Origin: DASRDB01 sp035652815
GTDB lineage: Bacteria > Chloroflexota > Ktedonobacteria > Ktedonobacterales > Ktedonobacteraceae
Direction: 5' to 3'
NCBI GenBank assembly: GCA_035652815.1
Contig: DASRDB010000004.1
Coordinates: 1-21,405 of the forward strand
DNA: 21,405 nucleotides
Part shown: positions 1-6,826 of the stretch, piece by piece
Layout: every line of letters begins with the position of its first letter
Numbering within the stretch: position 1 is the first letter of the stretch
Made by a program: the position numbers and the translations under genes
Notes under the pieces: model-generated
The model's input: the letters and a program-made list of their open reading frames with translations, nothing else
What the model was told of the DNA's origin: nothing
Database searches by the model: none

Positions 1-145
1 AGCAGCTCTCTTCGGCTCTGTAAACTCATCATAACCTCATTTCCTTCCAGCTCTCTGACCCTTGAAGAATCAGGCGGCTGGTAAGATTCTCTCATGAGGC
101 AACGTATCTGCCAAAGTAAGATTTTTGGTGAGGCAATTCGAGAGC

Positions 146-174
146 TTGACAATCTTCTCTCCCTTGAGTAAACT
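146..174 (+). promoter_or_regulatory. Candidate sigma-A promoter upstream of the RHS frame
   Basis: TTGACA at 146-151 is followed after 17 nt by TAAACT at 169-174 (4 of 6 matches to TATAAT). It points toward the RHS reading frame about 230 nt downstream. The rest of 1-403 is AT-rich and holds no convincing gene. The match is good for the -35 and moderate for the -10, and no transcript evidence is available. Confidence 0.35.
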
Positions 175-403
175 TGTTGTTATACAGTTAGTACCATGTT
201 TACTGGGAAACAGGTCTAACACTGCCACCTCCTTTTTTTTAGGTGATTCTTGTAGCGCATCTTTTCCTGTATTTGCTCTGCGCTGCTTCTTGTGCCAGGA
301 AGCGCTTTTTCATCGTTGCTCTAGAGAGGAGTTCTTGCGTCCCGCTTCTCACCTCTGGCTTGCCGTTTTGTCTTTCTCTTTCTCCTACTGACAAACGGTT
401 GTC

Positions 404-3334
404 TTGTCGTGCATATTTGTAGCGATGTCTCTTGAGGTATGTTCGTGTAATGCTCCTTTCTTGTTGCCATATGTTGTTTACCTTCTCAAAAGGAGTTGTT
501 GTGGAACATCGCTTACCCTCTTTCGTGACGACACGTGCAGCCAGGAAGCGCGCGGTCACGTCATTCTTTCACTTCCCTATACGTATGATACAGGCAGCTA
601 CGGCAATTATGATGAGCCGCCAGGACTGGATGCCACCTTGCTCAGAAGCAGTGTCAATGGCGCGACCTACGTGCTGGTCTTCCAGAAGACCCGCGAATGC
701 TTTGGCTTCAATAGCAGCGGGCAGGAGATCTTTGACCAGGACAAAAACGGCCATCAGATCACCTTTAGCTATAACGGGTCGGGCAAGATTACCAGCCTGA
801 CCGATACCCAGAACCGTGTCACCAGCTTTGGCTATGATGGCAACGGGCGCATCAACCTGATCACTGATCCCATCAACCGAACGGTGCAGGTGGGCTATGA
901 TGCCAACAACAACCTCAATAGTCTGGTGGACCTCAATGGCAAGACCACTGCGTTTGGCTACGGCACGAGTCACCTGCTCACGACCGTGACCGACCCGGAT
1001 AGCAATCAGACGGGCATTGCCTACCAGAGCGGCGGCAACCGGCTTGACCACCTGACCGATGCGCTCACCAACGTCACCTACTACGCCTACTACTCACCAG
1101 GGGCCAGCCAGTGCGGCAGCCAGATCACCAACCTGCCTTGCACGACGGTCAAGGATGCCAACAGTCATACCACGATCTATGGCTATAGCGGACTGGAAGT
1201 GCAGGACGTGGTGGATGCCAACGGCAACCTGCAAAGTCGCAGCTATACACCTGATGCCAACGTCAATCAGTACACCGATGCCCTGCAGGATACGACGGTG
1301 TTCAACTTTGACGTGGGCAACACCAATAACCTGCTCTCGATCACCGATGGCAATAACGCGAAAACGACGCTGGGTTATACCAACAGTGACCCCTACCTGC
1401 CCACCACCTTGACCGATGCGCAGAACCATACCATGAGCTATGGCTATGATAGCAACGGCAATCTGACCTCGGCCAGCGATACGACCTCGGGTGGCACCGG
1501 CACCTCGGTCTCCTATACCTACAATACCAGTGTGGCCTACGGTTCCTACCAGTATGGGCTGCTCATCAAAGCCACTGATGGCGATGGCCATGCCACCACC
1601 TATAGCTACGATAGCTATGGCAATCTGCAAACGGTGACGCCGCCCAGCCCGCTGGGTCAAGAAACGCTCACGGTTGATGGGGTGAGCCGGGTCAGTACGG
1701 AAAAAGATGGCAATGGGGTCACGGTCGGTTTCACCTATGATGCCCTGGATCGCCTCAAGCAGTTGACCTATAACGGCGGCTCGGCCATCAGCTACGGGTA
1801 CAACGATGATGGCGACCTGACCAGCCTGGTCGATAACACCGGCACCACCACCTTTGGCTACGACAAGGACAACCGCCAGCAGACCAAGACCCTGCCCGGC
1901 AGTGTCAGCGTGTCGGTCACGTATGACGCGGTGGGCAACATCAAGACCTACACCGACAGCGGCGGCACGGTCAACTACGACTATGACCCGGCCAACCGCA
2001 TGACGAGCGTGGAGGAGCCGGACACCAGTATCACCACCTATGGCTACAACGCGGCCAACGAGAAGACGAGCATCAGCTATCCCAACGGGACGGGCGAACT
2101 ATTCACCTACGACAAGGCGGGCCACGTGCTGACGGCCATTGGCGGCAAGATGAGCAATGGGCAGATCACCACGACCTATCTCAACTTCAGCTATGTCTAC
2201 AAATCTGGCAATAACCAGACGCAGTTGTTGCAATCGGTGACGCTGCTTGATCCGCTTGGGCATACGAATAGCTATACCCGCCAGTACAGCTATGACAGCA
2301 TGAACCGGCTGACCAACGCCGAAGTCTTGAGCGGCAGCCAGGAAGTGGAAGACTGGGGCTACCAGTACGACAAGGCAGGCAACCGCACGTCTTCGTCGGT
2401 GCTGTCTTCCGGCAAAACTACCACCTATAGCTATAACGGGGCGGAAGAACTGACCAGGACGGTGCAGGGGTCCACCACCATCACCTATAATTATGATGGC
2501 AATGGCAACCTGACCGGGGCGTCCAGTGGCCTGAGCCTGAGCTACAACGTCAAGAATCAGACCACCGCCATCAACAGCAACAGCTACACCTACAGCGGTC
2601 CCGACCAGACCGAACGGGTGCAGGTCAATGGTACGACCGATGTGTATAGCGGGTTGGGCTTAAGCTATGAGAAGAATAGCAGCGGCAGCACCTACTACAC
2701 GCGCTGTACCTGTGGCCTCTTGGTCGATGAGCGCCTGCCGGGCAGTGGGGGCAAGGACTACTACCTCTTCGACGGGCTAGGGTCCATCGTCGGGTTAACC
2801 AATAGTAGCGGTAGCGAGGTCAATGCCTACGACTACGACCCCTATGGTAATGTGCTGCATGAAACCACAGGCGTGGCCAATCCGTGGCAATATGCAGGAG
2901 GCTACTTCGAGAGCAGCACGGGTTTTGTCAAGTTCGGCACGCGCTACTACAATCCGGCCTGGGGGAGATGGATGCAGCAGGACCCGGTGGCGGGCAGTTT
3001 GGGGCAGCCGGATTCGCTCAATCGGTATGTGTATGCCGAAGATAGGCCGGTAAGTGTGGTTGATCCGAGCGGAAGACAAAATTGGGAATGCTTAGCGGCA
3101 ATTTCCTCATTTTTGTCCTCTTGGTCGACTTTCAGCTCCATCATTAAGAACGCTACTGCTGCCGGTGTGGAGTTAATACAAGCGGGCCTTCAGACAGCGG
3201 AGATGGGGCCTGAATTTGTCCCGATAGGTGGATATATGGCTTTGCTTGGACTAGGAATTATAGCGGGAGCATACGCTTTTGTCGCTATACTTGCAATCGC
3301 TACAGTTTATGTGTGTTTGCGAAGCCTGTTTTGA
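404..3334 (+). CDS. RHS/YD-repeat protein with hydrophobic C-terminal tail, probably N-terminally truncated
   Basis: This is a large RHS-family protein. The family forms a beta-strand shell around a variable, often toxic, C-terminal tip and is usually exported or surface-exposed. From about residue 61 the frame is clearly RHS. Many YD repeats (YDGNGRINLITD, YDSNGNLTSASD, YDKDNR, YDYDPANR) run to about residue 780, and the RHS-associated core spans about 785-891 (FDGLGS, YDYDPYGN, FGTRYYNPAWGRW, LNRYVYA, ending VDPSGR at 886-891). The 85-residue tail after it has a Cys-Leu pair near its start and a long hydrophobic stretch at about tail residues 48-80. The first ~60 residues (from a TTG at 404 or an ATG at 425) look unlike RHS, carry no clear signal peptide and lie in AT-rich DNA. 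The true N-terminus is therefore probably lost or replaced, although the frame stays open for 2.9 kb. The start is uncertain. Confidence 0.75.
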   Translation: MSCIFVAMSLEVCSCNAPFLLPYVVYLLKRSCCGTSLTLFRDDTCSQEARGHVILSLPYTYDTGSYGNYDEPPGLDATLLRSSVNGATYVLVFQKTRECFGFNSSGQEIFDQDKNGHQITFSYNGSGKITSLTDTQNRVTSFGYDGNGRINLITDPINRTVQVGYDANNNLNSLVDLNGKTTAFGYGTSHLLTTVTDPDSNQTGIAYQSGGNRLDHLTDALTNVTYYAYYSPGASQCGSQITNLPCTTVKDANSHTTIYGYSGLEVQDVVDANGNLQSRSYTPDANVNQYTDALQDTTVFNFDVGNTNNLLSITDGNNAKTTLGYTNSDPYLPTTLTDAQNHTMSYGYDSNGNLTSASDTTSGGTGTSVSYTYNTSVAYGSYQYGLLIKATDGDGHATTYSYDSYGNLQTVTPPSPLGQETLTVDGVSRVSTEKDGNGVTVGFTYDALDRLKQLTYNGGSAISYGYNDDGDLTSLVDNTGTTTFGYDKDNRQQTKTLPGSVSVSVTYDAVGNIKTYTDSGGTVNYDYDPANRMTSVEEPDTSITTYGYNAANEKTSISYPNGTGELFTYDKAGHVLTAIGGKMSNGQITTTYLNFSYVYKSGNNQTQLLQSVTLLDPLGHTNSYTRQYSYDSMNRLTNAEVLSGSQEVEDWGYQYDKAGNRTSSSVLSSGKTTTYSYNGAEELTRTVQGSTTITYNYDGNGNLTGASSGLSLSYNVKNQTTAINSNSYTYSGPDQTERVQVNGTTDVYSGLGLSYEKNSSGSTYYTRCTCGLLVDERLPGSGGKDYYLFDGLGSIVGLTNSSGSEVNAYDYDPYGNVLHETTGVANPWQYAGGYFESSTGFVKFGTRYYNPAWGRWMQQDPVAGSLGQPDSLNRYVYAEDRPVSVVDPSGRQNWECLAAISSFLSSWSTFSSIIKNATAAGVELIQAGLQTAEMGPEFVPIGGYMALLGLGIIAGAYAFVAILAIATVYVCLRSLF
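2878..3076 (+). repeat. RHS-core direct repeat, copy 1 (intact gene)
   Basis: This 199-bp segment encodes the end of the RHS core up to VDPSGR. It aligns without gaps to 4352-4550 at a constant offset of 1474, with about 18 mismatches counted by eye. Its inner part 2894-3001 also aligns without gaps to 5543-5650 (offset 2649, about 13 mismatches). The homology stops exactly where the variable tails begin. Confidence 0.9.
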
Positions 3335-3341
3335 GTGACTC

Positions 3342-3388
3342 TATCAAGTATTGGTGCCCGAGGATATTCTCGGCACCAATACTTGATA
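3342..3388 (+). terminator. Long hairpin after the RHS gene
   Basis: Arms of about 20 bp (TATCAAGTATTGGTGC... and its complement) are perfect except for one bulged C, around a 6-nt loop GATATT. It starts 7 nt after the RHS stop codon. Only a short T-rich stretch follows, so it may be a terminator, an RNA stabiliser or a relic of a mobile element. Confidence 0.6.
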
Positions 3389-3434
3389 TTTATGTGCTAG
3401 CTTACTTGTCGGTGTAGTACTGCTCGTTAAGAAG

Positions 3435-3440
3435 TATAAT
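3435..3440 (+). promoter_or_regulatory. Possible -10 box before the first small membrane protein
   Basis: A perfect TATAAT lies 75 nt before the start codon at 3515 and downstream of the strong hairpin. No good -35 box stands 16-18 nt upstream; a TTGTCG at 3406-3411 is too far, with a 23-nt spacer. It could give the small genes expression independent of RHS. Confidence 0.3.
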
Positions 3441-3514
3441 GCTCTTGAATTTAGACAAAGAGGTACGGACCTGGGATTGAAACAAGCAGGAATAAGCTGA
3501 AAGGAGAAGTCAAT

Positions 3515-3808
3515 ATGCAGGTGGGCAAATTTATTATTGGAATAATCGTAATCCTTCTCATTTTTCCCTTTCTTGCCTATACACTTTTTCAAGCAACCAA
3601 AAGAAGGATCTCTCACGAACCAGCTATGAAGTTTGTTTGGTTGCTATTGCCAGGAATTTTTATCATCATGGTTACCATAGTCTTTGCGATGTCTAATGAC
3701 GGTGGTATTGCGGGCCTGATTTTGGTCTTATTAGTCTTTGTCTTCGTGTGTGTCTCCATTACAGTTGTATTGATGTATGCCAAACTGCGGGAAATGAGAC
3801 GACGTTAA
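3515..3808 (+). CDS. Small 3-TM membrane protein, candidate immunity protein for RHS tip 1
   Basis: This 97-residue protein is not recognised as a known family. Hydrophobic segments at about residues 5-25, 40-58 and 65-88 predict three membrane helices. Basic residues follow the first helix (KRR at 29-31) and the end is KLREMRRR, so both should face the cytoplasm or a charged surface. The start is well supported by AAAGGAGA a few nt before ATG 3515. It lies 180 nt behind the RHS stop, past a hairpin, where RHS loci usually carry the immunity gene for the tip. Immunity is inferred from position and from the hydrophobic nature of the tip, not from sequence. It could instead be an unrelated small membrane protein. 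Confidence 0.7.
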   Translation: MQVGKFIIGIIVILLIFPFLAYTLFQATKRRISHEPAMKFVWLLLPGIFIIMVTIVFAMSNDGGIAGLILVLLVFVFVCVSITVVLMYAKLREMRRR

Positions 3809-3837
3809 TTGACATAACATCTTTGAAAAAAGGGGTA

Positions 3838-4242
3838 ATGATGAAACGTTTTTCTTGGAGGCAACTTTATCTTCCGATCTGCTTGTTTATTCTTGGTTCT
3901 ACTTGCCTGATATTTCTTGCCTTTCCTCAATTTCCATCACCGAGATCTCATTTTTTTCTTATACCCCTCGGTTTGTTCCTGCTAGGTGCGTATGATGGCC
4001 TTTATGTGGGCATTCAAATCATGAAAGAGGCACAAGCATTTGGACTGCGTGTCCATTGGTATACCCAGTCGAAACTACTGAAAGGGCTTGCGAGTGTGTT
4101 ATTCATTGTCTGGCTCATCTTCCAGATTGGGATGACAGGAACTATCCAAATACTCAGTGATTGGATATTCTTTGCTCCTGCTCTCCTTCTGTTGGCTGTA
4201 TCGAGCTACCTTTTTCTAAAAAGACGCTCGGGTAAATTCTAA
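3838..4242 (+). CDS. Small 4-TM membrane protein of unknown function
   Basis: This protein has 134 residues, with hydrophobic segments near residues 10-29, 39-60, 83-103 and 108-127. No family is recognised. The frame is open further upstream (to 3748), but that part overlaps the preceding gene. ATG 3838, with AAAAAAGGGG just upstream, is the likely start, and the adjacent ATG 3841 is equally possible. It begins 29 nt after the preceding small membrane gene, so the two are probably cotranscribed. It may be a second member of the RHS-associated immunity set or an unrelated membrane protein swept up with it. The sequence shows no catalytic motif. Confidence 0.65.
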   Translation: MMKRFSWRQLYLPICLFILGSTCLIFLAFPQFPSPRSHFFLIPLGLFLLGAYDGLYVGIQIMKEAQAFGLRVHWYTQSKLLKGLASVLFIVWLIFQIGMTGTIQILSDWIFFAPALLLLAVSSYLFLKRRSGKF

Positions 4243-4264
4243 ACAGAATGGTTCATTTGGGGAA

Positions 4265-4351
4265 ATGATGAAAAAAGCAGCATTATCACTTTTCCTGTCA
4301 TCATTATTTTCATCTACAAAAGAGCTTTGCCCAAAAAACCTTTTAGGCTGT
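4265..4351 (+). pseudogene. Broken 5' end of a small gene interrupted by the RHS-tip fragment
   Basis: A start codon pair at 4265/4268 follows GGGGAA and opens a frame beginning MMKKAALSLFLSS, like a signal peptide or first membrane helix. It lies 22 nt after the preceding small membrane gene. At 4352 the sequence turns abruptly into RHS core read in the wrong frame, so the gene has lost its 3' part. It could be a remnant of a third small membrane or secreted protein. The assignment is tentative. Confidence 0.35.
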
Positions 4352-4550
4352 CAATCCGTGGCAATATGCAGGAGGCTACTTCGAGAGCAGTACGGGTTTT
4401 GTCAAGTTCGGCACGCGCTATTACAATCCCGCGTGGGGCAGATGGACGCAGCAGGACCCGGTGGCGGGCAGCTTGGGGCAGCCGGATTCGCTCAATCGGT
4501 ACGTGTATGCCAAGGATAGCCCGGTCAATTTCGTGGACCCGAGTGGAAGA
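4352..4550 (+). repeat. RHS-core direct repeat, copy 2 (orphan tip)
   Basis: This is a gap-free match to 2878-3076 at offset 1474. Mismatches cluster in the last 50 bp, before the tail boundary. Both copies have the same orientation and frame, so recombination between them would replace tip 1 by tip 2 and delete 1474 bp. Confidence 0.9.
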
Positions 4551-4796
4551 GATGCATCTACAAATTTAATATCGCAATGCTTAGGAGGTATACTAGCTGG
4601 TTTGGCTGTAGCCGCAGTAGGTATCATCCTGGGTGTAATTCTCAGTGGTGGCACTCTTGGACTCGCGCTTTTTGCTTTAGCGCTTTTCTTTAGTGTCCCT
4701 AGTGATGCTTTAATCATTGCGATAGTTGGTGGATGTGTAGGAGGCGTCGTTCTGCAGGCTTGGCTCAATTTTGAAAATTCCAACGGAATCGGGTGA
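4352..4796 (+). pseudogene. Orphan RHS C-terminal tip 2 (core fragment plus glycine-rich hydrophobic tail)
   Basis: Codons 4353-4550 repeat the end of the RHS core (NPWQYAGGYFESS through VDPSGR). An 81-residue tail unrelated in sequence to that of the upstream RHS gene follows. The tail has a Cys-Leu pair at 10-11, then an almost unbroken Gly/Ala/Leu/Ile hydrophobic region (about 11-70, with GGILAGL, GVILSGG, IVGGCVGGVV) and a short polar end. A stop codon (TAG 4344-4346) sits in frame just before the homology. There is no ATG or ribosome site, and the first possible start is a GTG at 4461. It is therefore a displaced tip that would be expressed only after recombination with an upstream core. 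The tail resembles pore-forming bacteriocin-like peptides in composition only. Its frame is intact, which argues for maintenance or recent arrival. Confidence 0.75.
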
Positions 4797-4834
4797 AGCA
4801 CTAGTCTTCTACCGGATTCTAGATAGACGCAGCA

Positions 4835-4865
4835 TCTGGTGAGAAGGAATTTCCTTCTCACCAGA
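4835..4865 (+). terminator. Hairpin after orphan tip 2
   Basis: This is a perfect 14-bp inverted repeat (TCTGGTGAGAAGGA) around a 3-nt loop, 38 nt after the tip 2 stop codon. No T run follows, so it may be a transcript end stabiliser rather than a classic intrinsic terminator. Confidence 0.55.
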
Positions 4866-4976
4866 CTGAGCAACAGCTATTGCTTATGCTATTTGCCAGG
4901 ACCTGAGGTACTTCTGTTGAGACGCTTTGTGAGATAACGCGTCACAATGAAGTTAACATGAAAAAGGAGTTGCATC

Positions 4977-5324
4977 ATGGATTTTACTACTTTTTTGCTT
5001 GGGCATATTGCGGTGATTGCACCGATGATAGGGGCATTGCTTGCCATTGGTATAGCTGTCCTTCTACTGGTGCGATCACGAGCTTTCCTGGCCCTTCCTC
5101 ATCGCAGAACGAAACTAGCATATTCCGTGGGTATAGGATGCCTCTTTCTCGGCATAATTCTCCTGATCTCTTGGTTGGCAATCACTACTATTCATGAGGG
5201 AAAGCTTCTTAACCAGTCAAATTTGACGATACTTGAGGCAGTGGGTATCTGGTTCGTCATTCTTACGGTTATAGTGTATGTTGCGGCTTTGCAGGGAGTA
5301 CGAATTGTACAAAGAAACCAGTAA
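4977..5324 (+). CDS. Small 3-TM membrane protein, candidate immunity protein for RHS tip 2
   Basis: This 115-residue protein belongs to no family I recognise. Hydrophobic segments at about 8-33, 48-72 and 86-107 predict three helices, with a basic loop (RSRAFLALPHRR) after the first. This matches the layout of the 97-residue protein behind RHS tip 1, although the sequences are not obviously related. AAGGAG at 4964-4969 lies 7 nt before ATG 4977 and fixes the start. It stands directly behind orphan tip 2 and its hairpin. The order tip, hairpin, 3-TM gene is therefore repeated twice in this locus, which supports the immunity idea. That idea remains an inference. Confidence 0.7.
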   Translation: MDFTTFLLGHIAVIAPMIGALLAIGIAVLLLVRSRAFLALPHRRTKLAYSVGIGCLFLGIILLISWLAITTIHEGKLLNQSNLTILEAVGIWFVILTVIVYVAALQGVRIVQRNQ

Positions 5325-5328
5325 AGGC

Positions 5329-5516
5329 CTATTAAGTCCACTGGAGAAATGCACAACACGAAGCTTTCATGGGAATGAAAAAAAGGCATGAATAGAGAAT
5401 AGATGCGAGTACTGAGTACTCAGGAACTGTTTAGGAGAGGGAAATGTTCCTTTTCATCGGCATGTGAAAACGCTTGAGAGCTTTGCGTTATACATTTCTC
5501 CATCGGGCTTAATAGA
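5329..5516. repeat. Imperfect long inverted repeat between small membrane gene and tip 3 remnant
   Basis: The left arm (about 5329-5373, CTATTAAGTCC...TGGAGAAATG) matches the reverse complement of the right arm (about 5470-5516) at roughly 36 of 45 positions by eye. Weaker similarity runs inward (ATGAAAA...). The centre holds a perfect 6-bp hairpin, GAGTAC/GTACTC, at 5407-5421. It may be a decayed fold-back element or two inverted copies of a short sequence. No gene is supported inside it. Confidence 0.55.
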
Positions 5517-5542
5517 CCATAATGAAGTTCGGCGAGTAGAAA

Positions 5543-5650
5543 GCAGGAGACTCCTTCGAGAGCAGCACGGGCTTCGTCAAGTTTGGCACGCGCTACTACA
5601 ACCCTTCGTGGGGCAGGTGGACGCAACAGGACCCGGTGGCGGGCAGTTTG
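5543..5650 (+). pseudogene. RHS core remnant, tip 3 (decayed)
   Basis: This 108-bp fragment of the RHS core (FESSTGFVKFGTRYYNP, WGRWTQQDPVAGS) aligns gap-free to 2894-3001 with about 13 mismatches. It is cut at both ends. An in-frame TAG lies just upstream at 5537-5539, and the sequence after QDPVAGSL no longer encodes LNRYVYA or VDPSG. No tail or immunity gene can be recognised behind it. It looks like the oldest of the three tip copies. Confidence 0.75.
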
Positions 5651-5702
5651 CTGCAACTGCCGCCAGGATCGCCCCGGCTTCACTGCGCTTCAGTTCAGAC
5701 CA

Positions 5703-5731
5703 TTGACAGCATTTGTGAAGTGATATATGCT
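5703..5731 (+). promoter_or_regulatory. Candidate sigma-A promoter of the Rrf2-receiver-cysK unit
   Basis: TTGACA at 5703-5708, a 17-nt spacer and TATGCT at 5726-5731 (4 of 6) lie about 100 nt before the Rrf2 start. No clear Rrf2 operator dyad was recognised between it and the gene. Confidence 0.4.
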
Positions 5732-5834
5732 ACCTGCATGGAGGAAAATGGAGAGGTCAGGCGTGTGTTGATGGCTTGTGCCGCGTGAGATGCGAACCTG
5801 CCTGCCCTATCCCTACACAAGGAACTGCTCTGGC

Positions 5835-6272
5835 ATGAAACTCACGATGAAAGGCGATTATGGTTTGCGCGCAATGCTTGATCTGGCCGCGTACTATGGA
5901 CAGGGGCCAATTGAAAGCGCCGATATTGCGAGTCGCCAGCATATCCCGGAGCAGTATCTCGACCAGATTTTGATGGTGCTGCGTAAAGAGGGATTGGTAA
6001 AAAGCGTGCGTGGCCCAAAGGGCGGTCATATGCTGGCCCGTTCGCCTGCGCAGATCACGATGGCCCAGGTGATGCAGGCATTAGAAGGGTACGTGCCACC
6101 AATGGAGTGCCTGCCCAACCCGGATTTCTGCCAGTTATCGCCGGGCTGCGCGCTGCGAGAGGTCTGGCGCAAGATTGACGAGATGACCCAGCAGGTTTTG
6201 ATTTCGACCACCATTGAGGAACTGGCGCAGCGGCACCATATCGGCACGAACGAGACCATGTATTACATCTAA
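5835..6272 (+). CDS. Rrf2-family transcriptional regulator with three cysteines
   Basis: This is a 145-residue DNA-binding protein of the Rrf2 family, which includes IscR, NsrR and CymR. The family N-terminus MKLTMKGDYGLRAMLDLA is present. It is followed by a winged helix-turn-helix (about 27-68, with the recognition segment IPEQYLDQILMVLRKEGLV and the wing SVRGPKGGH). Cysteines at 92, 99 and 105 occupy the place of the Fe-S ligands of IscR (92, 98, 104), with 6 rather than 5 residues between the first two. An Fe-S cluster sensor is therefore plausible but not proven. The frame is open 19 codons further upstream, but ATG 5835 gives the family start and has AAGGA upstream. The genes behind it, a receiver and a cysteine-synthase-like enzyme, suggest control of sulfur or cysteine metabolism, as known for CymR and IscR relatives. 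Confidence 0.9.
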   Translation: MKLTMKGDYGLRAMLDLAAYYGQGPIESADIASRQHIPEQYLDQILMVLRKEGLVKSVRGPKGGHMLARSPAQITMAQVMQALEGYVPPMECLPNPDFCQLSPGCALREVWRKIDEMTQQVLISTTIEELAQRHHIGTNETMYYI

Positions 6273-6288
6273 TCCCGGTTCACTGTAG

Positions 6289-6308
6289 GGACGCGATTCA
6301 TCGCGTCC
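6289..6308. repeat. REP-like short palindrome
   Basis: GGACGCGA and TCGCGTCC form a perfect 8-bp stem around TTCA between the Rrf2 and receiver genes. The flanking GTAGGGAC resembles the ends of the fold-back element at 7786-7959. It may be a dispersed intergenic repeat, which only a genome-wide count could show. Confidence 0.5.
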
Positions 6309-6345
6309 GGCTTGCCCGCAGTGGGGCAGGCAGGAGAGGTTGCAA

Positions 6346-6816
6346 GTGGTTGTTGATAGTCAAGTCCCGCCTGAGACAAAATTAGTGGCCGTTGTTGAAG
6401 ATGATCCTGAACTGGCGAACGTGTTCCGCGAGGCGCTCAAACGCGAAGCGAACTGGCGTCTGCACTTTTTCTTTGATGGACAGGAAGCGAAAAAACGGCT
6501 GCCAGAACTGGGTGCGCATCTTATCTTGTTAGATGTCGGGCTGCCCAATCTGGATGGGGCCTCTCTTTATAAGATACTGCGCGGCCATAGCAATACCCGG
6601 CACACTCCTATTATTGTAGTAACTGGCAGCTACGAGTGGGAACTACAGCGCATGGGCCTGCAGACCGCCCTGCTCCTGCGCAAGCCATTTCAAATTCGGG
6701 AACTCCTCTTAATGATGCACGCCCTGCTTGGTGGAACTCCTGTCGAGGGGGCGCTTGATGCAAATCCACTGGCACAGGATGTCGTGGGCGGCAACGAAAA
6801 TTCAGGGAAAGGATGA
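6346..6816 (+). CDS. Stand-alone response-regulator receiver (REC) protein
   Basis: This 156-residue single-domain receiver of the CheY type accepts a phosphoryl group from a histidine kinase. The expected residues are visible: acidic pocket E18-D19-D20 (AVVEDDPELA), phosphorylation site D63 in LILLDVGLPNLDG, switch T93 in IIVVTGS, and K113 in LLRKPF. A ~30-residue tail without a recognisable output domain follows. GTG 6346 is preferred as the start because AGGAGAGG (6332-6339) lies 6 nt upstream; a TTG at 6340 is too close to it. It lies 73 nt after the Rrf2 gene and 10 nt before the cysteine-synthase-like gene, so it is probably cotranscribed with both. No kinase gene is in the window, so the partner and output are unknown. 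Confidence 0.88.
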   Translation: MVVDSQVPPETKLVAVVEDDPELANVFREALKREANWRLHFFFDGQEAKKRLPELGAHLILLDVGLPNLDGASLYKILRGHSNTRHTPIIVVTGSYEWELQRMGLQTALLLRKPFQIRELLLMMHALLGGTPVEGALDANPLAQDVVGGNENSGKG

Positions 6817-6826
6817 ATAACGCTAC

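Noticed and set aside
125..391. 88-codon frame near the window start
   Set aside because: Composition is not protein-like, there is no good ribosome site, and it lies in AT-rich DNA with a competing antisense frame.
4327..4569. 80-codon frame over orphan tip 2
   Set aside because: It reads the RHS core repeat in the wrong frame; the same shifted reading recurs over the other two copies.
5464..5706. 80-codon frame over the tip 3 remnant
   Set aside because: Again the shifted frame of the RHS core; no independent gene.
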